From NCBI GenBank assembly GCA_903842595.1, contig CAIMMO010000268.1, positions 1 to 64,000 of the forward strand: 64,000 nt of DNA, in the 5' to 3' direction. Source of the stretch: an uncultured Alphaproteobacteria bacterium (GTDB lineage: Bacteria; Pseudomonadota; Alphaproteobacteria; Caulobacterales; Hyphomonadaceae). The position numbers were made by a program, and so were the translations under genes. This document shows positions 36,773-46,330 of the stretch, piece after piece (position 1 is the stretch's first letter; every line of letters starts with the position of its first letter). Under the pieces are notes generated by a model, which was given only the letters and a program-made list of their open reading frames with translations, was not told where the DNA came from and made no database searches.

Positions 36773-37096
36773 ATGCCTACCTCGAAAAAGACCGTCACGA
36801 AGAAACCGGCTGTGAAAGCCGCCCCCAAGCCGGTCGCGAAAGTGGTCGCGATGCCGGCACCGATGCCGTCCGCGCCGATGCCGACCCCGGTCGCGATCGC
36901 CCCGGTGTCGAACGTGATCCCGATGCCGCAGAAGCCGGCGGCGAAAAAGCCGGTCGCGAAGAAGAAGCCGGTTGTGAAGGCTTCGGCGAAGAAGCCCGCC
37001 GCCAGGAAACCCGCAGCGAAGAAGCCGGCGCCGAAGATGAAGATGGCCGCCGCCGCCGTGAAGCCCGCCAAGAAAGTGGCGCGCAAGAAGAAGTAG
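36773..37096 (+). CDS. Histone H1-like Lys/Ala/Pro-rich protein
   Basis: A 107-residue protein made almost wholly of Lys, Ala, Pro, Val and Met. Repeats such as 'KKPAARKPAAKKPAPK' in the C-terminal half resemble the tail of eukaryotic H1 and of bacterial nucleoid proteins of the HU-tail/Hc1 type. A central uncharged Pro/Met-rich segment ('MPAPMPSAPMPTPVAIAPV') separates two basic arms. AGGAG lies about 6 nt before the ATG and a strong terminator follows, so it is a real, separately transcribed gene. A DNA- or RNA-compacting role is inferred from composition only. Confidence 0.8.
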   Translation: MPTSKKTVTKKPAVKAAPKPVAKVVAMPAPMPSAPMPTPVAIAPVSNVIPMPQKPAAKKPVAKKKPVVKASAKKPAARKPAAKKPAPKMKMAAAAVKPAKKVARKKK

Positions 37097-37136
37097 GAGC
37101 TACCCGACGGGTAGACATCCTCCGACAGGATGCGAC

Positions 37137-37170
37137 GGCGCGACCTTTACAGGTCGCGCCGTTTGCGTTT
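37137..37170 (+). terminator. Rho-independent terminator after the histone-like gene
   Basis: GGCGCGACCT-TTAC-AGGTCGCGCC is a perfect 10-bp stem with a 4-nt loop, followed by GTTTGCGTTT. It lies about 40 nt after the histone-like stop and about 10 nt before the stop of the convergent ubiB gene, so it may serve both. Confidence 0.85.
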
Positions 37171-37182
37171 GGGGCAGCGGGC

Positions 37183-38724
37183 TTACAGTCGGTAAATCAG
37201 GAGGAACCAAAGTCCCGTCGCTGAAGCGGCGCTGATCGCTGCTCCGGTGAGGAGCCAGGCCCAGCCGGTGGTCTGCTTCACCGTGACGGGAGCAGGCGGG
37301 GGGGAGGCGGCGCGGTTCAGCGCTTCGTCGAGCTTTGCGAGGGTTTCGGGCAGGCGGCGGAGGCGGGCGAACGCTTCGCGGCCTGCGTCCATGGCGAGTT
37401 TGCGCAGGCCCTCGGCGCCGAATTCGCGGCGGCTCCAGCGTTCGACGATGGGTTGGGCAGCCTGCCAGATATTGTGGGCAGGGTCGATCGTGCGGGCGAC
37501 GCCTTCGACCTGAACCATCGTCTTCTGGAGCAGGATCAGTTCGGGCCGCAGGTGCATGCCGAACTGGCGGGTGATGTCGAACAGCTGCAGGAGGACGCGG
37601 GCCATCGAGACTTCGGTCGCGTCCTTGCCGAAGATCGGCTCGCCGACCGAGCGCAGCGCCTGGGCGAACTCATCCATGGAGTGCGAGGCAGGGACGTAGC
37701 CGGCCTCGAAGTGGACGCGGGCAACGTGCTTGTAGTCGCGCTCGAGGAACCCCTTGATGATCTGGGCAAGGAAAAGGCGTTCGTTGGGGCCGACGCGACC
37801 CATGATGCCGAAGTCGACCAGCACAAGCCGGCCGTCGGGCGCCAGGATCATGTTCCCTTCATGCAGGTCGGCATGGAAGAAGCCGTGATCTAGGGCGCAG
37901 GCGAGGAAGCCGCGCGTGATGCGATTGGCCAGGTCGATGCGCTGGTCGGCCGAGAGCTGGCCGGGGTTGGTGAGTGAGCGGCCCTCGATCCATTCGGTGG
38001 TCAGGACGCGCTGGCTGGTGCGCTCCCAGTCGACCTGAGGGGCGTGGACATAGCCGTCGATGGCGGCGATCTCGGCGAACTCGGAGGCAGCGCCGGCTTC
38101 GAAACGCAGGTCCATCTCGCGGGTCAGCGAGGTCGCCATCGTGTCGATGAAGGCGGCCGGCTCCATGCGCTGGACTTCCGCGTTGCCGTGCTTCTGCGCC
38201 GAATAGGCAATGCGCTTCATGGCGCGCAGTTCGAGCTCCATCGTGCGCTCGATATTGGGGCGCAGGATCTTTACCGCGCGCGGACCTTTCGGCGTCTCAA
38301 TGCGATGGACCTGCGCGACCGAGGCGGCGGCGATGGGATTGCCGAGGTCGGGGAACAGGCGGTCGGTCTCGGCGCCGAATTCGGAGCGAAGGGTTTTCAG
38401 GGCCTGCGACCCCGGGAAGGGCGGGATCTGGTCCTTGAGGCGTGAGAGATCCCTCGCCGCTTCGACGCCGATCACATCAGGACGGGTGGCCATGAACTGG
38501 CCGAGCTTGATCCAGGCGGGTCCGAGTTTTTCCAGCGCGCGGGCGAAACGCTCGCCGGGACGACCGCGACCCCCGCCGCCAGAAACGATGCGGAGGACGG
38601 CGCCTGCGGCTTTCGCGGCAAACGGAATCCGCGAGCGATACGCGGCGGGGATGATGACGTCGTTGCGGACCATGACCGCGCCGGCGCGGGCGAGGCGCAG
38701 ATAGTCGCTGAGGGCAGTGAACAT
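37183..38724 (-). CDS. ubiB: Ubiquinone biosynthesis kinase-like protein UbiB
   Basis: A 513-residue ABC1/UbiB atypical kinase needed for coenzyme Q synthesis. The KxGQ motif is '[17 protein letters not shown]' (about residues 69-85), the Ala-rich loop is '[13 protein letters not shown]', and metal-binding motifs lie in '[26 protein letters not shown]' (region marker). One or two C-terminal membrane helices ('[17 protein letters not shown]') end the protein. It starts one base after the ubiE stop, forming an operon. Confidence 0.95.
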   Translation of the reverse strand: MFTALSDYLRLARAGAVMVRNDVIIPAAYRSRIPFAAKAAGAVLRIVSGGGGRGRPGERFARALEKLGPAWIKLGQFMATRPDVIGVEAARDLSRLKDQIPPFPGSQALKTLRSEFGAETDRLFPDLGNPIAAASVAQVHRIETPKGPRAVKILRPNIERTMELELRAMKRIAYSAQKHGNAEVQRMEPAAFIDTMATSLTREMDLRFEAGAASEFAEIAAIDGYVHAPQVDWERTSQRVLTTEWIEGRSLTNPGQLSADQRIDLANRITRGFLACALDHGFFHADLHEGNMILAPDGRLVLVDFGIMGRVGPNERLFLAQIIKGFLERDYKHVARVHFEAGYVPASHSMDEFAQALRSVGEPIFGKDATEVSMARVLLQLFDITRQFGMHLRPELILLQKTMVQVEGVARTIDPAHNIWQAAQPIVERWSRREFGAEGLRKLAMDAGREAFARLRRLPETLAKLDEALNRAASPPPAPVTVKQTTGWAWLLTGAAISAASATGLWFLLIYRL

Positions 38725-38725
38725 C

Positions 38726-39484
38726 CTACACCGCCCATCCGGTGTGGAGGGCGGCGATGCCGCCGGAATAGTTCCAGTAATTGACCTCGCCGAAGCCGGC
38801 GGCGCGGATACGTGCCGCGAAGTCGTCCTGGTTCGGGAAGCGACGGATCGACTCGACCAGATACCTGTAGCTGTCCTTGTCGCCCGTCACGAGGCCGCCA
38901 AGGGCGGGGATCACGCTGAACGAATACTGGTCGTAGGCCTGCTGCAGGACGCGGTGCGTCATGTGCGAGAATTCGAGGCAGGCGAAGCGTCCGCCCGGCT
39001 TCAGCACGCGGCGGAACTCCGACAGCGCCCTGTCGATCTCGACCACGTTGCGGATGCCGAAGGAAATCGTCACGGCGTCGGCGCAGCGATCCGGGAAGGG
39101 GAGAGCTGCGGCGTCGCAGGCGAGGCGGGGCATGTTGTGGTCGTCCGGCTTGATGCCGGCCACCAGCATGGCCTCGTTGATGTCGGAAACGAAGGTCATC
39201 GATTCGGCCGTCACATTGCGGCGGCGGGCGACGTCGTTGGCGCGTTTCTGAAAGGCGCGGGCGACATCGCCGGTGCCGCCGGCCACATCGATCAGCGTCT
39301 CGCCGGGCTGGGGGTTCAGCCAGGCGATCATGTTGGCTTTCCAGATCCTGTGGACGCCCGCCGACATCAGGTCGTTCATCAGGTCATATTTGCCAGCGAC
39401 GGACGCGAAGACGCCTTTGACACGGCGGGATTTTTCATCCCGGCTGACATCCTCGAATCCGAAGGAAACCTTGTCCTCGTCCAT
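38726..39484 (-). CDS. ubiE: Demethylmenaquinone/2-methoxy-6-polyprenyl-1,4-benzoquinol methylase UbiE
   Basis: A 252-residue SAM-dependent C-methyltransferase of ubiquinone biosynthesis. The N-terminal motif '[19 protein letters not shown]' and the SAM motif '[15 protein letters not shown]' are typical, as is '[24 protein letters not shown]' (region marker). The ORF track extends upstream through antisense fpg; the ATG at 39484 ('[13 protein letters not shown]') matches family starts, and 39526 is an alternative. It is divergent from fpg, with 45 bp between the chosen starts. Confidence 0.95.
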   Translation of the reverse strand: MDEDKVSFGFEDVSRDEKSRRVKGVFASVAGKYDLMNDLMSAGVHRIWKANMIAWLNPQPGETLIDVAGGTGDVARAFQKRANDVARRRNVTAESMTFVSDINEAMLVAGIKPDDHNMPRLACDAAALPFPDRCADAVTISFGIRNVVEIDRALSEFRRVLKPGGRFACLEFSHMTHRVLQQAYDQYSFSVIPALGGLVTGDKDSYRYLVESIRRFPNQDDFAARIRAAGFGEVNYWNYSGGIAALHTGWAV

Positions 39485-39529
39485 CCCGCGAACATAGGCG
39501 AACGGCTTGCCCGGGGCTATATGCATGCG

Positions 39530-40378
39530 ATGCCAGAATTGCCTGAAGTCGAGACTGTTCGTCGCGGGCTTAGCCCGGCGATGGAAGGTAAACGCATAAT
39601 CCGGGTGGAGACGCGCCGGGCGGACCTGCGTTTCCCGTTCCCGGAGAACTTTAACCAGCGCATCGAGGGCGCCCGGCTGGACCATATGGGGCGGCGGGCG
39701 AAATACCTGGTCGGCGAGTTGTCGAACGGTGAGGCGCTGATCATGCACCTGGGCATGACAGGGCGATTCACGGTCTCCGGGTCGACGCCAGGGAAATTCC
39801 ACCATCAGGCCGGCGAGGACGAAAAGCACGACCACGTCGTCTTCAGCATGCAGGGCGGGGCGCGCGTTGTGTTCAACGATGCACGCCGGTTCGGGTTCAT
39901 GGATCTGTGGGCGCTGGATGATCTGGCGAATTATCCGCCGTTCGCAGGAATGGGGCCGGAACCGATCTCGAACGAGTTCTCGGGCGCGTACCTGGCGGAG
40001 GCGTTCAGGGGCAAGAAGACGCCGGTGAAGTCGGCGCTGCTCGACCAGAATGTCGTGGCGGGCCTGGGCAACATCTATGTGTGCGAGGCGCTGTTCAGGT
40101 CGGGCATTTCGCCGAAGAAGCTGGCGGGCTCTTTGAGAAAGGACCGGCTGGAGCGGCTGGCGGTGGAAGTGCGCAAAGTGATCGCGGAGGCGATCGTCGC
40201 CGGCGGCTCGACGATTTCGGACTTCAAGACGGCCGATGGCGAGCTCGGATACTTCCAGCACGCCTTCCAGGTCTATGACCGTGAGGGGGATGCGTGTCTC
40301 GTGTGTGAGAAGCCGGTGAAGCGGATGGTGCAGTCAGGGCGATCGACGTTCTACTGCGCGGCTTGTCAGCGGACATGA
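39530..40378 (+). CDS. mutM: Formamidopyrimidine-DNA glycosylase Fpg/MutM
   Basis: A 282-residue bifunctional glycosylase/AP lyase that removes 8-oxoguanine. The start at the second ATG of the frame gives '[14 protein letters not shown]', where Pro2 becomes the N-terminal catalytic nucleophile, so the upstream ATG (39521) would abolish activity. The zinc finger at the C-terminus is '[11 protein letters not shown] ... FYCAACQRT' with four Cys. The H2TH region reads '[22 protein letters not shown]'. It is divergent from ubiE. Confidence 0.96.
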   Translation: MPELPEVETVRRGLSPAMEGKRIIRVETRRADLRFPFPENFNQRIEGARLDHMGRRAKYLVGELSNGEALIMHLGMTGRFTVSGSTPGKFHHQAGEDEKHDHVVFSMQGGARVVFNDARRFGFMDLWALDDLANYPPFAGMGPEPISNEFSGAYLAEAFRGKKTPVKSALLDQNVVAGLGNIYVCEALFRSGISPKKLAGSLRKDRLERLAVEVRKVIAEAIVAGGSTISDFKTADGELGYFQHAFQVYDREGDACLVCEKPVKRMVQSGRSTFYCAACQRT

Positions 40379-40593
40379 GGGTGCGATACCGCCCCTGCGC
40401 CGTCGTCGTAACTTGCGAGGCGTGCTTCGACGGGCGCGTTTCCCGTGCGCAGCAGGTTATGAAACGTCTGCGGGCCGCCTGTGGGCCCCCTCCGTCCAGC
40501 GTGTAAGGAACGCGCGATCCACCGCGCCCTCCTGCATTGCAAGCGAAGGAGGAAAGCACCGTCCTTGCAGAGGTGTCTGCCGCGGGAGCGCGG

Positions 40594-41454
40594 TTACGGT
40601 CCGACGACGCAGGCATCCAGCTTGTCGCGCTTGACCATGGCCATCAGCGACTGGATGCGCGTGTTGCGGCGGCCAGAGGCGTACTGGCCGTCGACCTTCC
40701 AGCGGTTGGGGCTGGGCAGGACAGCGGCGAGGGCTGCTGCCTGTCTTGGCGTGAGGTCACTGGCTGAAACGTCAAAGCGCTCCTGCGCGGCCTGTTCGGC
40801 GCCGTAGATGCCGTCGCCCCATTCGGCGATGTTGAGATAGGTCTCCATGATGCGCGGCTTCGACCACATCCATTCAACGTTGACGGTGAACCAGGCTTCG
40901 AGACCTTTGCGGAACCAGCCGCCGCCATTCCACAGGAAGACGTTCTTGGCAGTCTGCTGCGAGATGGTGGAAGCGCCGCGCAGGTCGCCGCCATTCTCCG
41001 CTGCCTGCATCGCCTTCTGGATTTCCTTGAGGTCGAAGCCGTCATGGGCGCAGAAATTCTGGTCTTCGGACGCGATCACAGCGCGAACGAGGTGGGGCGA
41101 GATATCCTTGAGGTCGACCCAGGTGGAACGGACCTCGACGCCCTTCATGGCTGTGCCGGCCATGTTCAGGGTTGGCGGCGGGCCGGTCCAGCCAATGGCG
41201 AAGACGGCAAGCAGGCTGAGGCCCACGAACCCGAACCCGAGGATGCCCGTCCAGAGAAGGAAACCGACGAGAATGCGGCGCCAGAGCGGCTTGTCCCAGG
41301 AGTAGCGTTCGCCCTGGGGTGTTATTCCTCCGCGAAACCGGCTGAGCATGCCGCCGGCCTCGCCCGCAGGACGTACCGGTTCGCGATTGCTGGCCGATTT
41401 CGGCCGGCTGGCCGCATCAGAACCCGGCGGCTGATCTGGCTTCTCGTCCAGCAT
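40594..41454 (-). CDS. mtgA: Monofunctional peptidoglycan glycosyltransferase MtgA
   Basis: A 286-residue GT51 enzyme that polymerises lipid II into glycan strands. A basic N-terminal region leads to one membrane helix ('ILVGFLLWTGILGFGFVG'). The catalytic motifs 'IASEDQNFCAHDGFD' (with the catalytic Glu) and 'GASTISQQTAKNVFLWNGG' follow. The ATG at 41454 is preceded by GAGGAGTGGG and overlaps the queG 3' end by 38 nt; the ORF-track start at 41580 is not preferred. It is convergent with fpg. Confidence 0.95.
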   Translation of the reverse strand: MLDEKPDQPPGSDAASRPKSASNREPVRPAGEAGGMLSRFRGGITPQGERYSWDKPLWRRILVGFLLWTGILGFGFVGLSLLAVFAIGWTGPPPTLNMAGTAMKGVEVRSTWVDLKDISPHLVRAVIASEDQNFCAHDGFDLKEIQKAMQAAENGGDLRGASTISQQTAKNVFLWNGGGWFRKGLEAWFTVNVEWMWSKPRIMETYLNIAEWGDGIYGAEQAAQERFDVSASDLTPRQAAALAAVLPSPNRWKVDGQYASGRRNTRIQSLMAMVKRDKLDACVVGP

Positions 41455-42565
41455 CCCACTCCTCACACACTGCGGGATCGGGCTCGTGCGCCCGTCGCAG
41501 CTTGTAATGTTCGTCGCTCGCAGTCTGAGACAGCTGACCCAGCGCCCACACCGATGCGCCGCGAACCAGCGGCGATGCATCGTCGAGCATCTGGATACAC
41601 AAGTCCACGAGCAGCGTCTGCCCGTTATTTTGAAGAGAATTCCCGATCGCGATCATGACGTTCCGGACAAAACGGTCGCGGCCAATGCGCTTTATCGGCG
41701 AACCGGCGAAGACCTCACGAAAGCCTGCGTCATCAAGCCCCGCAAGATCGGACAGAAGCGGGGCGGTGAGTTCCGCACGCGGATGAAACGCCGCCTCCGA
41801 GGCGGCGTGGGCGAACTTGTTCCAGGGGCAGACGGCGAGGCAGTCGTCACAACCATAGATGCGGTTGCCGATGGCGCGGCGGAATTCGCGAGGGATCGGG
41901 CCTTTCGTTTCGATGGTGAGATAGGAAATGCAGCGGCGCGCATCGAGCTGGTAGGGCGCGGGGAAGGCTTGGGTTGGGCAGATGTCGAGACAGGCCTGGC
42001 ACGTTCCGCATGAGTCCGCTGCGGGATCATCGGGCGCAAGGTCCGCGCTCGTCAGCATGACGCCGAGGAAGAGCCATGAGCCATGCTCGCGGCTGACAAG
42101 GTTGGTGTGCTTGCCCTGCCAGCCGACACCTGCCCTGTGCGCGAGGGGTTTCTCCATCAGCGGCGCCGTGTCGACGAAGATCTTCACGTCGTGGCCGGTG
42201 GACGTGGCAAAGCTCGAGGCGAGCTGGCGGAGCTTGCGCTTCATCAGGTCGTGATAGTCGGCGTTCTGGGCGTAGACGGAGATGGTGGCGTGCTCGCGCC
42301 GGCTGAGCGGTTCGAGCGGGTCGATCTTCGGGCCGTAGTTGAGGCCGACGACGAGCGCGGATTTCGCGTCAGGCCACATGGCCGTCGGGTGCTGGCGGCG
42401 CAGCAGGGTTTCCGCCATCCAGCCCATCTCGCCGTGGAAGCCCTGAGCCACGAAGTCAGCGAGGCGATCGCCGGCCTCCCATGCAGCATCGGCGCGGGCG
42501 ATGCGGGCGACGTCGAAGCCGAGCGCGCGGGCGCTGTCCTTGAGCGATGCTTCCGGGGTGGTCAT
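41417..42565 (-). CDS. queG: Epoxyqueuosine reductase QueG
   Basis: A 382-residue cobalamin-dependent enzyme that makes the last step of queuosine in tRNA. Two [4Fe-4S] clusters are seen in 'CGTCQACLDICPTQAFPAP' with 'RRCISYLTIETKGPIP', and in 'YGCDDCLAVCPWNKFA'. The C-terminal HEAT-like region is present ('MLDDASPLVRGASVWALGQ'). It overlaps the following mtgA gene, which is therefore probably co-transcribed. Confidence 0.96.
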   Translation of the reverse strand: MTTPEASLKDSARALGFDVARIARADAAWEAGDRLADFVAQGFHGEMGWMAETLLRRQHPTAMWPDAKSALVVGLNYGPKIDPLEPLSRREHATISVYAQNADYHDLMKRKLRQLASSFATSTGHDVKIFVDTAPLMEKPLAHRAGVGWQGKHTNLVSREHGSWLFLGVMLTSADLAPDDPAADSCGTCQACLDICPTQAFPAPYQLDARRCISYLTIETKGPIPREFRRAIGNRIYGCDDCLAVCPWNKFAHAASEAAFHPRAELTAPLLSDLAGLDDAGFREVFAGSPIKRIGRDRFVRNVMIAIGNSLQNNGQTLLVDLCIQMLDDASPLVRGASVWALGQLSQTASDEHYKLRRAHEPDPAVCEEWDAGREARSAAGF

Positions 42566-42728
42566 GCGCGACTGCTAGCGAGGGGCGGGGTGGGGAGCAA
42601 GCGGCGCAGCCAGCGGCGCGGCAAGCCTCGATGCGCCAGAAATCACCCAGACGTGACGACAGCTTGACCTAGCGTTGAAGCGGGCTTCGCGCTGACCGGG
42701 CGCGCAGGGGACATGTGCCGCGCATTGC

Positions 42729-42749
42729 AGGCCCGGAAACGGGCCTTTA
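42729..42749 (+). terminator. Hairpin with GAAA tetraloop upstream of the secreted-protein gene
   Basis: AGGCCCG-GAAA-CGGGCCT is a perfect 7-bp stem closed by a GNRA tetraloop and followed by TTAC. It lies about 48 nt before the likely TTG start of the following gene. It could be an attenuator in that gene's leader or an ordinary weak terminator. Its position supports a start downstream of it rather than the ORF-track start at 42713. Confidence 0.45.
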
Positions 42750-42793
42750 CGCTTCGGGCAGTTAGACGCGTCCCATGCTGCAGGAGAACTGAC

Positions 42794-43927
42794 TTGCGCC
42801 ACGCTCTGCTCGCCACCATCGCCGTTTCCCTTTCGATCGCGCTTGCCATCGGCGCCCCGGCCGCGCAGGCGCAGACGCCGACCGCGCAGGCCGCACCGAA
42901 ATACGATCCGACCAAGCCTTACCCGCCCTACGCGGCGCCGAAACTGAAGATCGGGCAGCCCGACCTGCAGGGCTTCTGGCACAACACGACGCTGACAAAG
43001 ATGACGCGTCCTGCCGGTGTGAAGAGCCTCGTCTTTACCGAGGAAGAGGTCGCCAGGATCGAACAGGAGATGATCGAGGAAATCGAGGAAGGCAATGAGC
43101 CGACGGCGGCGGATGCGCCGGCCGAATACGTCATCCCGAAGGACATCAAGCCTGAGTATCTCGCTGGCGGCGGGGCGACGGGCGGGTACAACCGGTTCTG
43201 GATCGATCCTGGCAACCATGTGATGCGGGTCAACGGCCAGCCGCGCTCCTCGATCATCACGACGCCGACGGGAACGGCGCCGCCGCGCAAAGCTGAGGCT
43301 ACGCCTGCGCCTGCCCCAGAGCCGCCGGCTTTCGTGAAGCTGCTGGGACCAACGCCGCCGCGCGGGCAGTCATTCGACAATCCGGAATCGCGCGCAACCG
43401 AGCGCTGCATCATCTCGTTCGGGCGCAATGCCGGGCCGCCAATGTTTGCCAACGGGTTCTACAACAACAGCTACCAGATCGTGCAGTCGCCGGACCACGT
43501 CGTGATCGCGACAGAGATGGTGCATGACGCTCGCATCGTGCGGCTGAATTCGAAACACCGCACCGACGACGTGCGTCCCTATTTCGGGGATTCGATCGGC
43601 TGGTGGGAGGGCGACACGCTGGTGGTGGAGACCACGCACATTCCACAGAGCCAGCAATTCATGGGATCGTGGAAGGACCTGAAAGTCACCGAGCGCTTCC
43701 GCCGCGTGGCCGACGACCGGCTCTATTACGGCTTCACGATCGAGGACCCGATGCTGTGGGATGCGCCGTGGGGCGGCGAGTACGAGTTCGCGGCGCTCGA
43801 TGGCAAGATGTACGAATACGCCTGCCACGAGGGCAATTACGCGCTCTATGGCATTCTCGAAGGCGCGCGCGTGCTTGAGGCACGGGAGGCGGCGGCCAAG
43901 GCGAAGCCCGCGAAGGGCAGGCAGTAG
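42794..43927 (+). CDS. Secreted protein of unknown function
   Basis: A 377-residue protein with a signal peptide ('LLATIAVSLSIALAIGAPAAQAQ', cleavage near residue 27). The mature part carries 'GQPDLQGFWHN' near its start, 'ERCI' near the middle and 'GDSIGWWEGDTLVVETTHI', motifs that recur in many uncharacterised proteobacterial secreted proteins. It has a Pro-rich linker near residues 165-185. The start is a TTG at 42794 with AGGAG 7 nt upstream; the ORF-track start gives an implausible Arg/Cys-rich leader. Function is unknown. Confidence 0.82.
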   Translation: MRHALLATIAVSLSIALAIGAPAAQAQTPTAQAAPKYDPTKPYPPYAAPKLKIGQPDLQGFWHNTTLTKMTRPAGVKSLVFTEEEVARIEQEMIEEIEEGNEPTAADAPAEYVIPKDIKPEYLAGGGATGGYNRFWIDPGNHVMRVNGQPRSSIITTPTGTAPPRKAEATPAPAPEPPAFVKLLGPTPPRGQSFDNPESRATERCIISFGRNAGPPMFANGFYNNSYQIVQSPDHVVIATEMVHDARIVRLNSKHRTDDVRPYFGDSIGWWEGDTLVVETTHIPQSQQFMGSWKDLKVTERFRRVADDRLYYGFTIEDPMLWDAPWGGEYEFAALDGKMYEYACHEGNYALYGILEGARVLEAREAAAKAKPAKGRQ

Positions 43928-43933
43928 CCGTCC

Positions 43934-44644
43934 TCAGGCCGGCTGTTCGATCCTGCCACGGCGCTGGAGCTGCCAGGCGATAAGCCACCAGAGCGCGGCC
44001 CATGCAGCGCCGAGGGCCCAGCCGGCCATGACGTCTGTCGGCCAGTGGACGCCGAGGTAGATCCGGCTCAGGCCGATCAGCACGGTGAGCGTAACGCCGT
44101 AGGTCATCACGATGATCTTCGTCCGCCTGCGTTCGTGCGCGCGTGCGAGCAGCACGCCGAGCGTCAGGTAGGTGACGGCCGAGAGCATGGCGTGCCCGCT
44201 TGGAAAGCTTGAGCTGTAGGCGTGCGAGAGGTGGGCCACGAGGTCGGGGCGCGGGCGGTCGAAGCCGAGCTTGAGGAATGTGGAGAGAATTGCGCCGCTG
44301 CCGACGGCGCCGCCGACCAGCAGGGCAGTGCCGCGCTTGCCGACCGAGAGCAGGTAGACGACGACGCCAACCACCAGAAGCGTCAGCACGGCGTTCCCGC
44401 CAAGGGCCGTCACGTCCGCCATGACGTCCGCCAGCCAGTCCGGGCCGATCGGGTTCTCGGCATCTCCCGGCTCGCGCAGGGCCATCAGGATCGACGTGTC
44501 GAAGGCATGCGTGTCGCCCTCCAGCGCCTCGTCGGCAATCATCTTGAAGGCGAGGGCCCCAAGAGCTGCAATGCCGATGGCGATCACTGCGCCGATCTCC
44601 GACAGGGCGAGGCGGCGGAGGTTGTGCAGCAGCTTCTCGGGCAT
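43934..44644 (-). CDS. PAP2-family phosphatase
   Basis: A 236-residue membrane phosphatase with five to six helices. All three PAP2 motifs are visible: 'KLGFDRPRP', 'SSSFPSGHAMLSAV' and 'SRIYLGVHWPTDVMAGW', carrying the catalytic His residues. It probably dephosphorylates a lipid or undecaprenyl diphosphate at the periplasmic face. The ATG at 44644 follows AGGAGG at 6 nt, which is clearly better than the ORF-track start at 44719. It is convergent with the secreted-protein gene. Confidence 0.93.
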   Translation of the reverse strand: MPEKLLHNLRRLALSEIGAVIAIGIAALGALAFKMIADEALEGDTHAFDTSILMALREPGDAENPIGPDWLADVMADVTALGGNAVLTLLVVGVVVYLLSVGKRGTALLVGGAVGSGAILSTFLKLGFDRPRPDLVAHLSHAYSSSFPSGHAMLSAVTYLTLGVLLARAHERRRTKIIVMTYGVTLTVLIGLSRIYLGVHWPTDVMAGWALGAAWAALWWLIAWQLQRRGRIEQPA

Positions 44645-44922
44645 TCGTCCTCCTTGCAGAGCCCAGCGGGCAGGCCCTTCGGTGATGGAAGCCCTGCCTC
44701 GGGTCGAGGGAGGCTGCATGTGATGAACGGGCAGGCGGACGGGGCTGTTCCATTGCGCTCGGCGCCAGGCGCTGACACCAATTGTTGAGAGGATTGGCCT
44801 CAGCGGCGGCTGCAGGCTATTTCCTTTGTCTGCCCAAAGTTTAAGCAGGGGGGTCTGCTGCGAGGATGGGCGTACCGGGGAGGCTTCGCGATGGCGGTTC
44901 CACCCGCTAGGACTGGGTTGGC

Positions 44923-46329
44923 ATGTACAACGAAATGTTCGCTGACGATCGATCGGTACGGGGCCCTTACGAGAAGGTCGCGGAGTGGATCAACGCGACT
45001 GGCGTTGACCTGCTGAACCTGCGCCAGAACGAGGCGGAAGCGATCTTCCGCAAGATCGGGATCACATTCGCCGTTTATGGCGAAGGGGCCGACCCCGAGC
45101 GACTGATCCCGTTCGATCTGATCCCGCGCGTATTCGGGGCGGCCGAATGGCGCAAGCTGTCGCGGGGGATCAAGCAGCGCAGCCGGGCGCTGAACGCGTT
45201 CCTCTATGACGTCTATCACCGCGGCGAGATCATGCGGGCGGGCGTGGTGCCCGAAGAGCTGGTCTACCAGAACGAGGCTTTCCTGCCGGAGATGGTGGGC
45301 GTCGATCCGCCGGGGAAGGTCTACAGCCACATCGTCGGCGTGGACATCGTGCGCACCGATGGCGACAGGTTCCAGGTGCTCGAGGACAATTGCCGGACGC
45401 CGTCGGGCGTCTCCTACATGCTCGAGAACCGCGAGATCATGATGCGGATGTTTCCGCAGCTGTTCCAGGCGGGCATCGTCGAGGCCGTCGACAGCTATCC
45501 GAGCCTGCTGAAGAAGACGCTGGAGGAAGTCGCGCCGATCAAGTGCGATGATGATCCGACGATGGTGCTGCTGACGCCAGGGTCGCTGAACTCGGCTTAC
45601 TACGAACACTCCTTCCTCGCCGACCTGATGGGCATCGAGCTGGTGGAGCCGCAGGACCTCTTCGTCGAGAACGGGATGTGCTGGATGCGCACGACGCGCG
45701 GACCGCAGCGTGTGGACGTGATCTACCGGCGGATTGACGACACATATATCGACCCGCTGGCCTTCAAGGCAGATTCGCTGCTCGGCGTGCCGGGCATCTT
45801 CGACGTCTATCGCTCTGGCGGCGTGACGCTGTGCTCTGCGCCGGGGGCCGGGGTTGCCGACGACAAGGCGATCTATGTCTTCGTGCCGGACATGATCAAA
45901 TTCTATCTCGGCGAAAAGCCGATCCTCGAGAATGTCCAGACATGGCGCTGCGCCGAGCCGGACCACTGCAAGTATGTCGTCGACAATCTCAAGGACCTCG
46001 TCGTCAAGCGCGTGCACGGGTCAGGCGGCTACGGCATGCTGATCGGCCCGCACGCAACAAAGAAGGAGATCGAGGCGTTCCGCGCCAAGATCAAGGCGAA
46101 CCCGAGCGAGTTCATCGCCCAGCCGACGCTGGATCTATCGACAGCCCCGATACTTGGGAGCGAGGGCGTGGAGGAGCGACATGTCGACTTCCGGCCGTAC
46201 TGCCTCGTGGGCAAGGACATCCGCCTGACGCCGGGCGGTCTGACGCGCGTGGCGCTGAAGAAGGGATCGCTGGTGGTAAACTCCTCGCAAGGCGGCGGGG
46301 TCAAGGACACGTGGATCCTGGCGGAATGA
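44923..46329 (+). CDS. Circularly permuted ATP-grasp protein (Anbu operon)
   Basis: A 468-residue protein of the circularly permuted type 2 ATP-grasp family (COG2308-like). 'VDLLNLRQNEAEAIFRKIGI' and 'RFQVLEDNCRTPSGVSYMLE' are family regions; the glycine-rich 'KRVHGSGGYGMLIGP' is probably the ATP-binding loop. Such enzymes join a carboxylate to an amine, so amide or peptide bond formation is predicted, but the substrates are unknown. It is the first gene of a four-gene operon with alpha-E, transglutaminase and Anbu peptidase genes; the next starts after one base. No signal peptide is seen, so it is cytoplasmic. Confidence 0.93.
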   Translation: MYNEMFADDRSVRGPYEKVAEWINATGVDLLNLRQNEAEAIFRKIGITFAVYGEGADPERLIPFDLIPRVFGAAEWRKLSRGIKQRSRALNAFLYDVYHRGEIMRAGVVPEELVYQNEAFLPEMVGVDPPGKVYSHIVGVDIVRTDGDRFQVLEDNCRTPSGVSYMLENREIMMRMFPQLFQAGIVEAVDSYPSLLKKTLEEVAPIKCDDDPTMVLLTPGSLNSAYYEHSFLADLMGIELVEPQDLFVENGMCWMRTTRGPQRVDVIYRRIDDTYIDPLAFKADSLLGVPGIFDVYRSGGVTLCSAPGAGVADDKAIYVFVPDMIKFYLGEKPILENVQTWRCAEPDHCKYVVDNLKDLVVKRVHGSGGYGMLIGPHATKKEIEAFRAKIKANPSEFIAQPTLDLSTAPILGSEGVEERHVDFRPYCLVGKDIRLTPGGLTRVALKKGSLVVNSSQGGGVKDTWILAE

Positions 46330-46330
46330 C

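Noticed and set aside
36795-37118. Minus-strand ORFs opposite the histone-like gene (Ser/Arg- or Phe/Gly-rich)
   Set aside because: Low-complexity mirrors of the Lys/Ala repeats. The plus-strand frame has a ribosome-binding site and terminator.
39485-40261. Upstream half of the 511-residue minus-strand ORF containing ubiE
   Set aside because: It reads through the complement of fpg. UbiE homology starts only at the ATG at 39484.
40379-40593. Possible small gene or RNA between fpg and mtgA
   Set aside because: The gap between convergent genes has short hairpins such as CCGCG-GGAG-CGCGG, but no ORF with family-like sequence, no T-tract and no tRNA-like arms.
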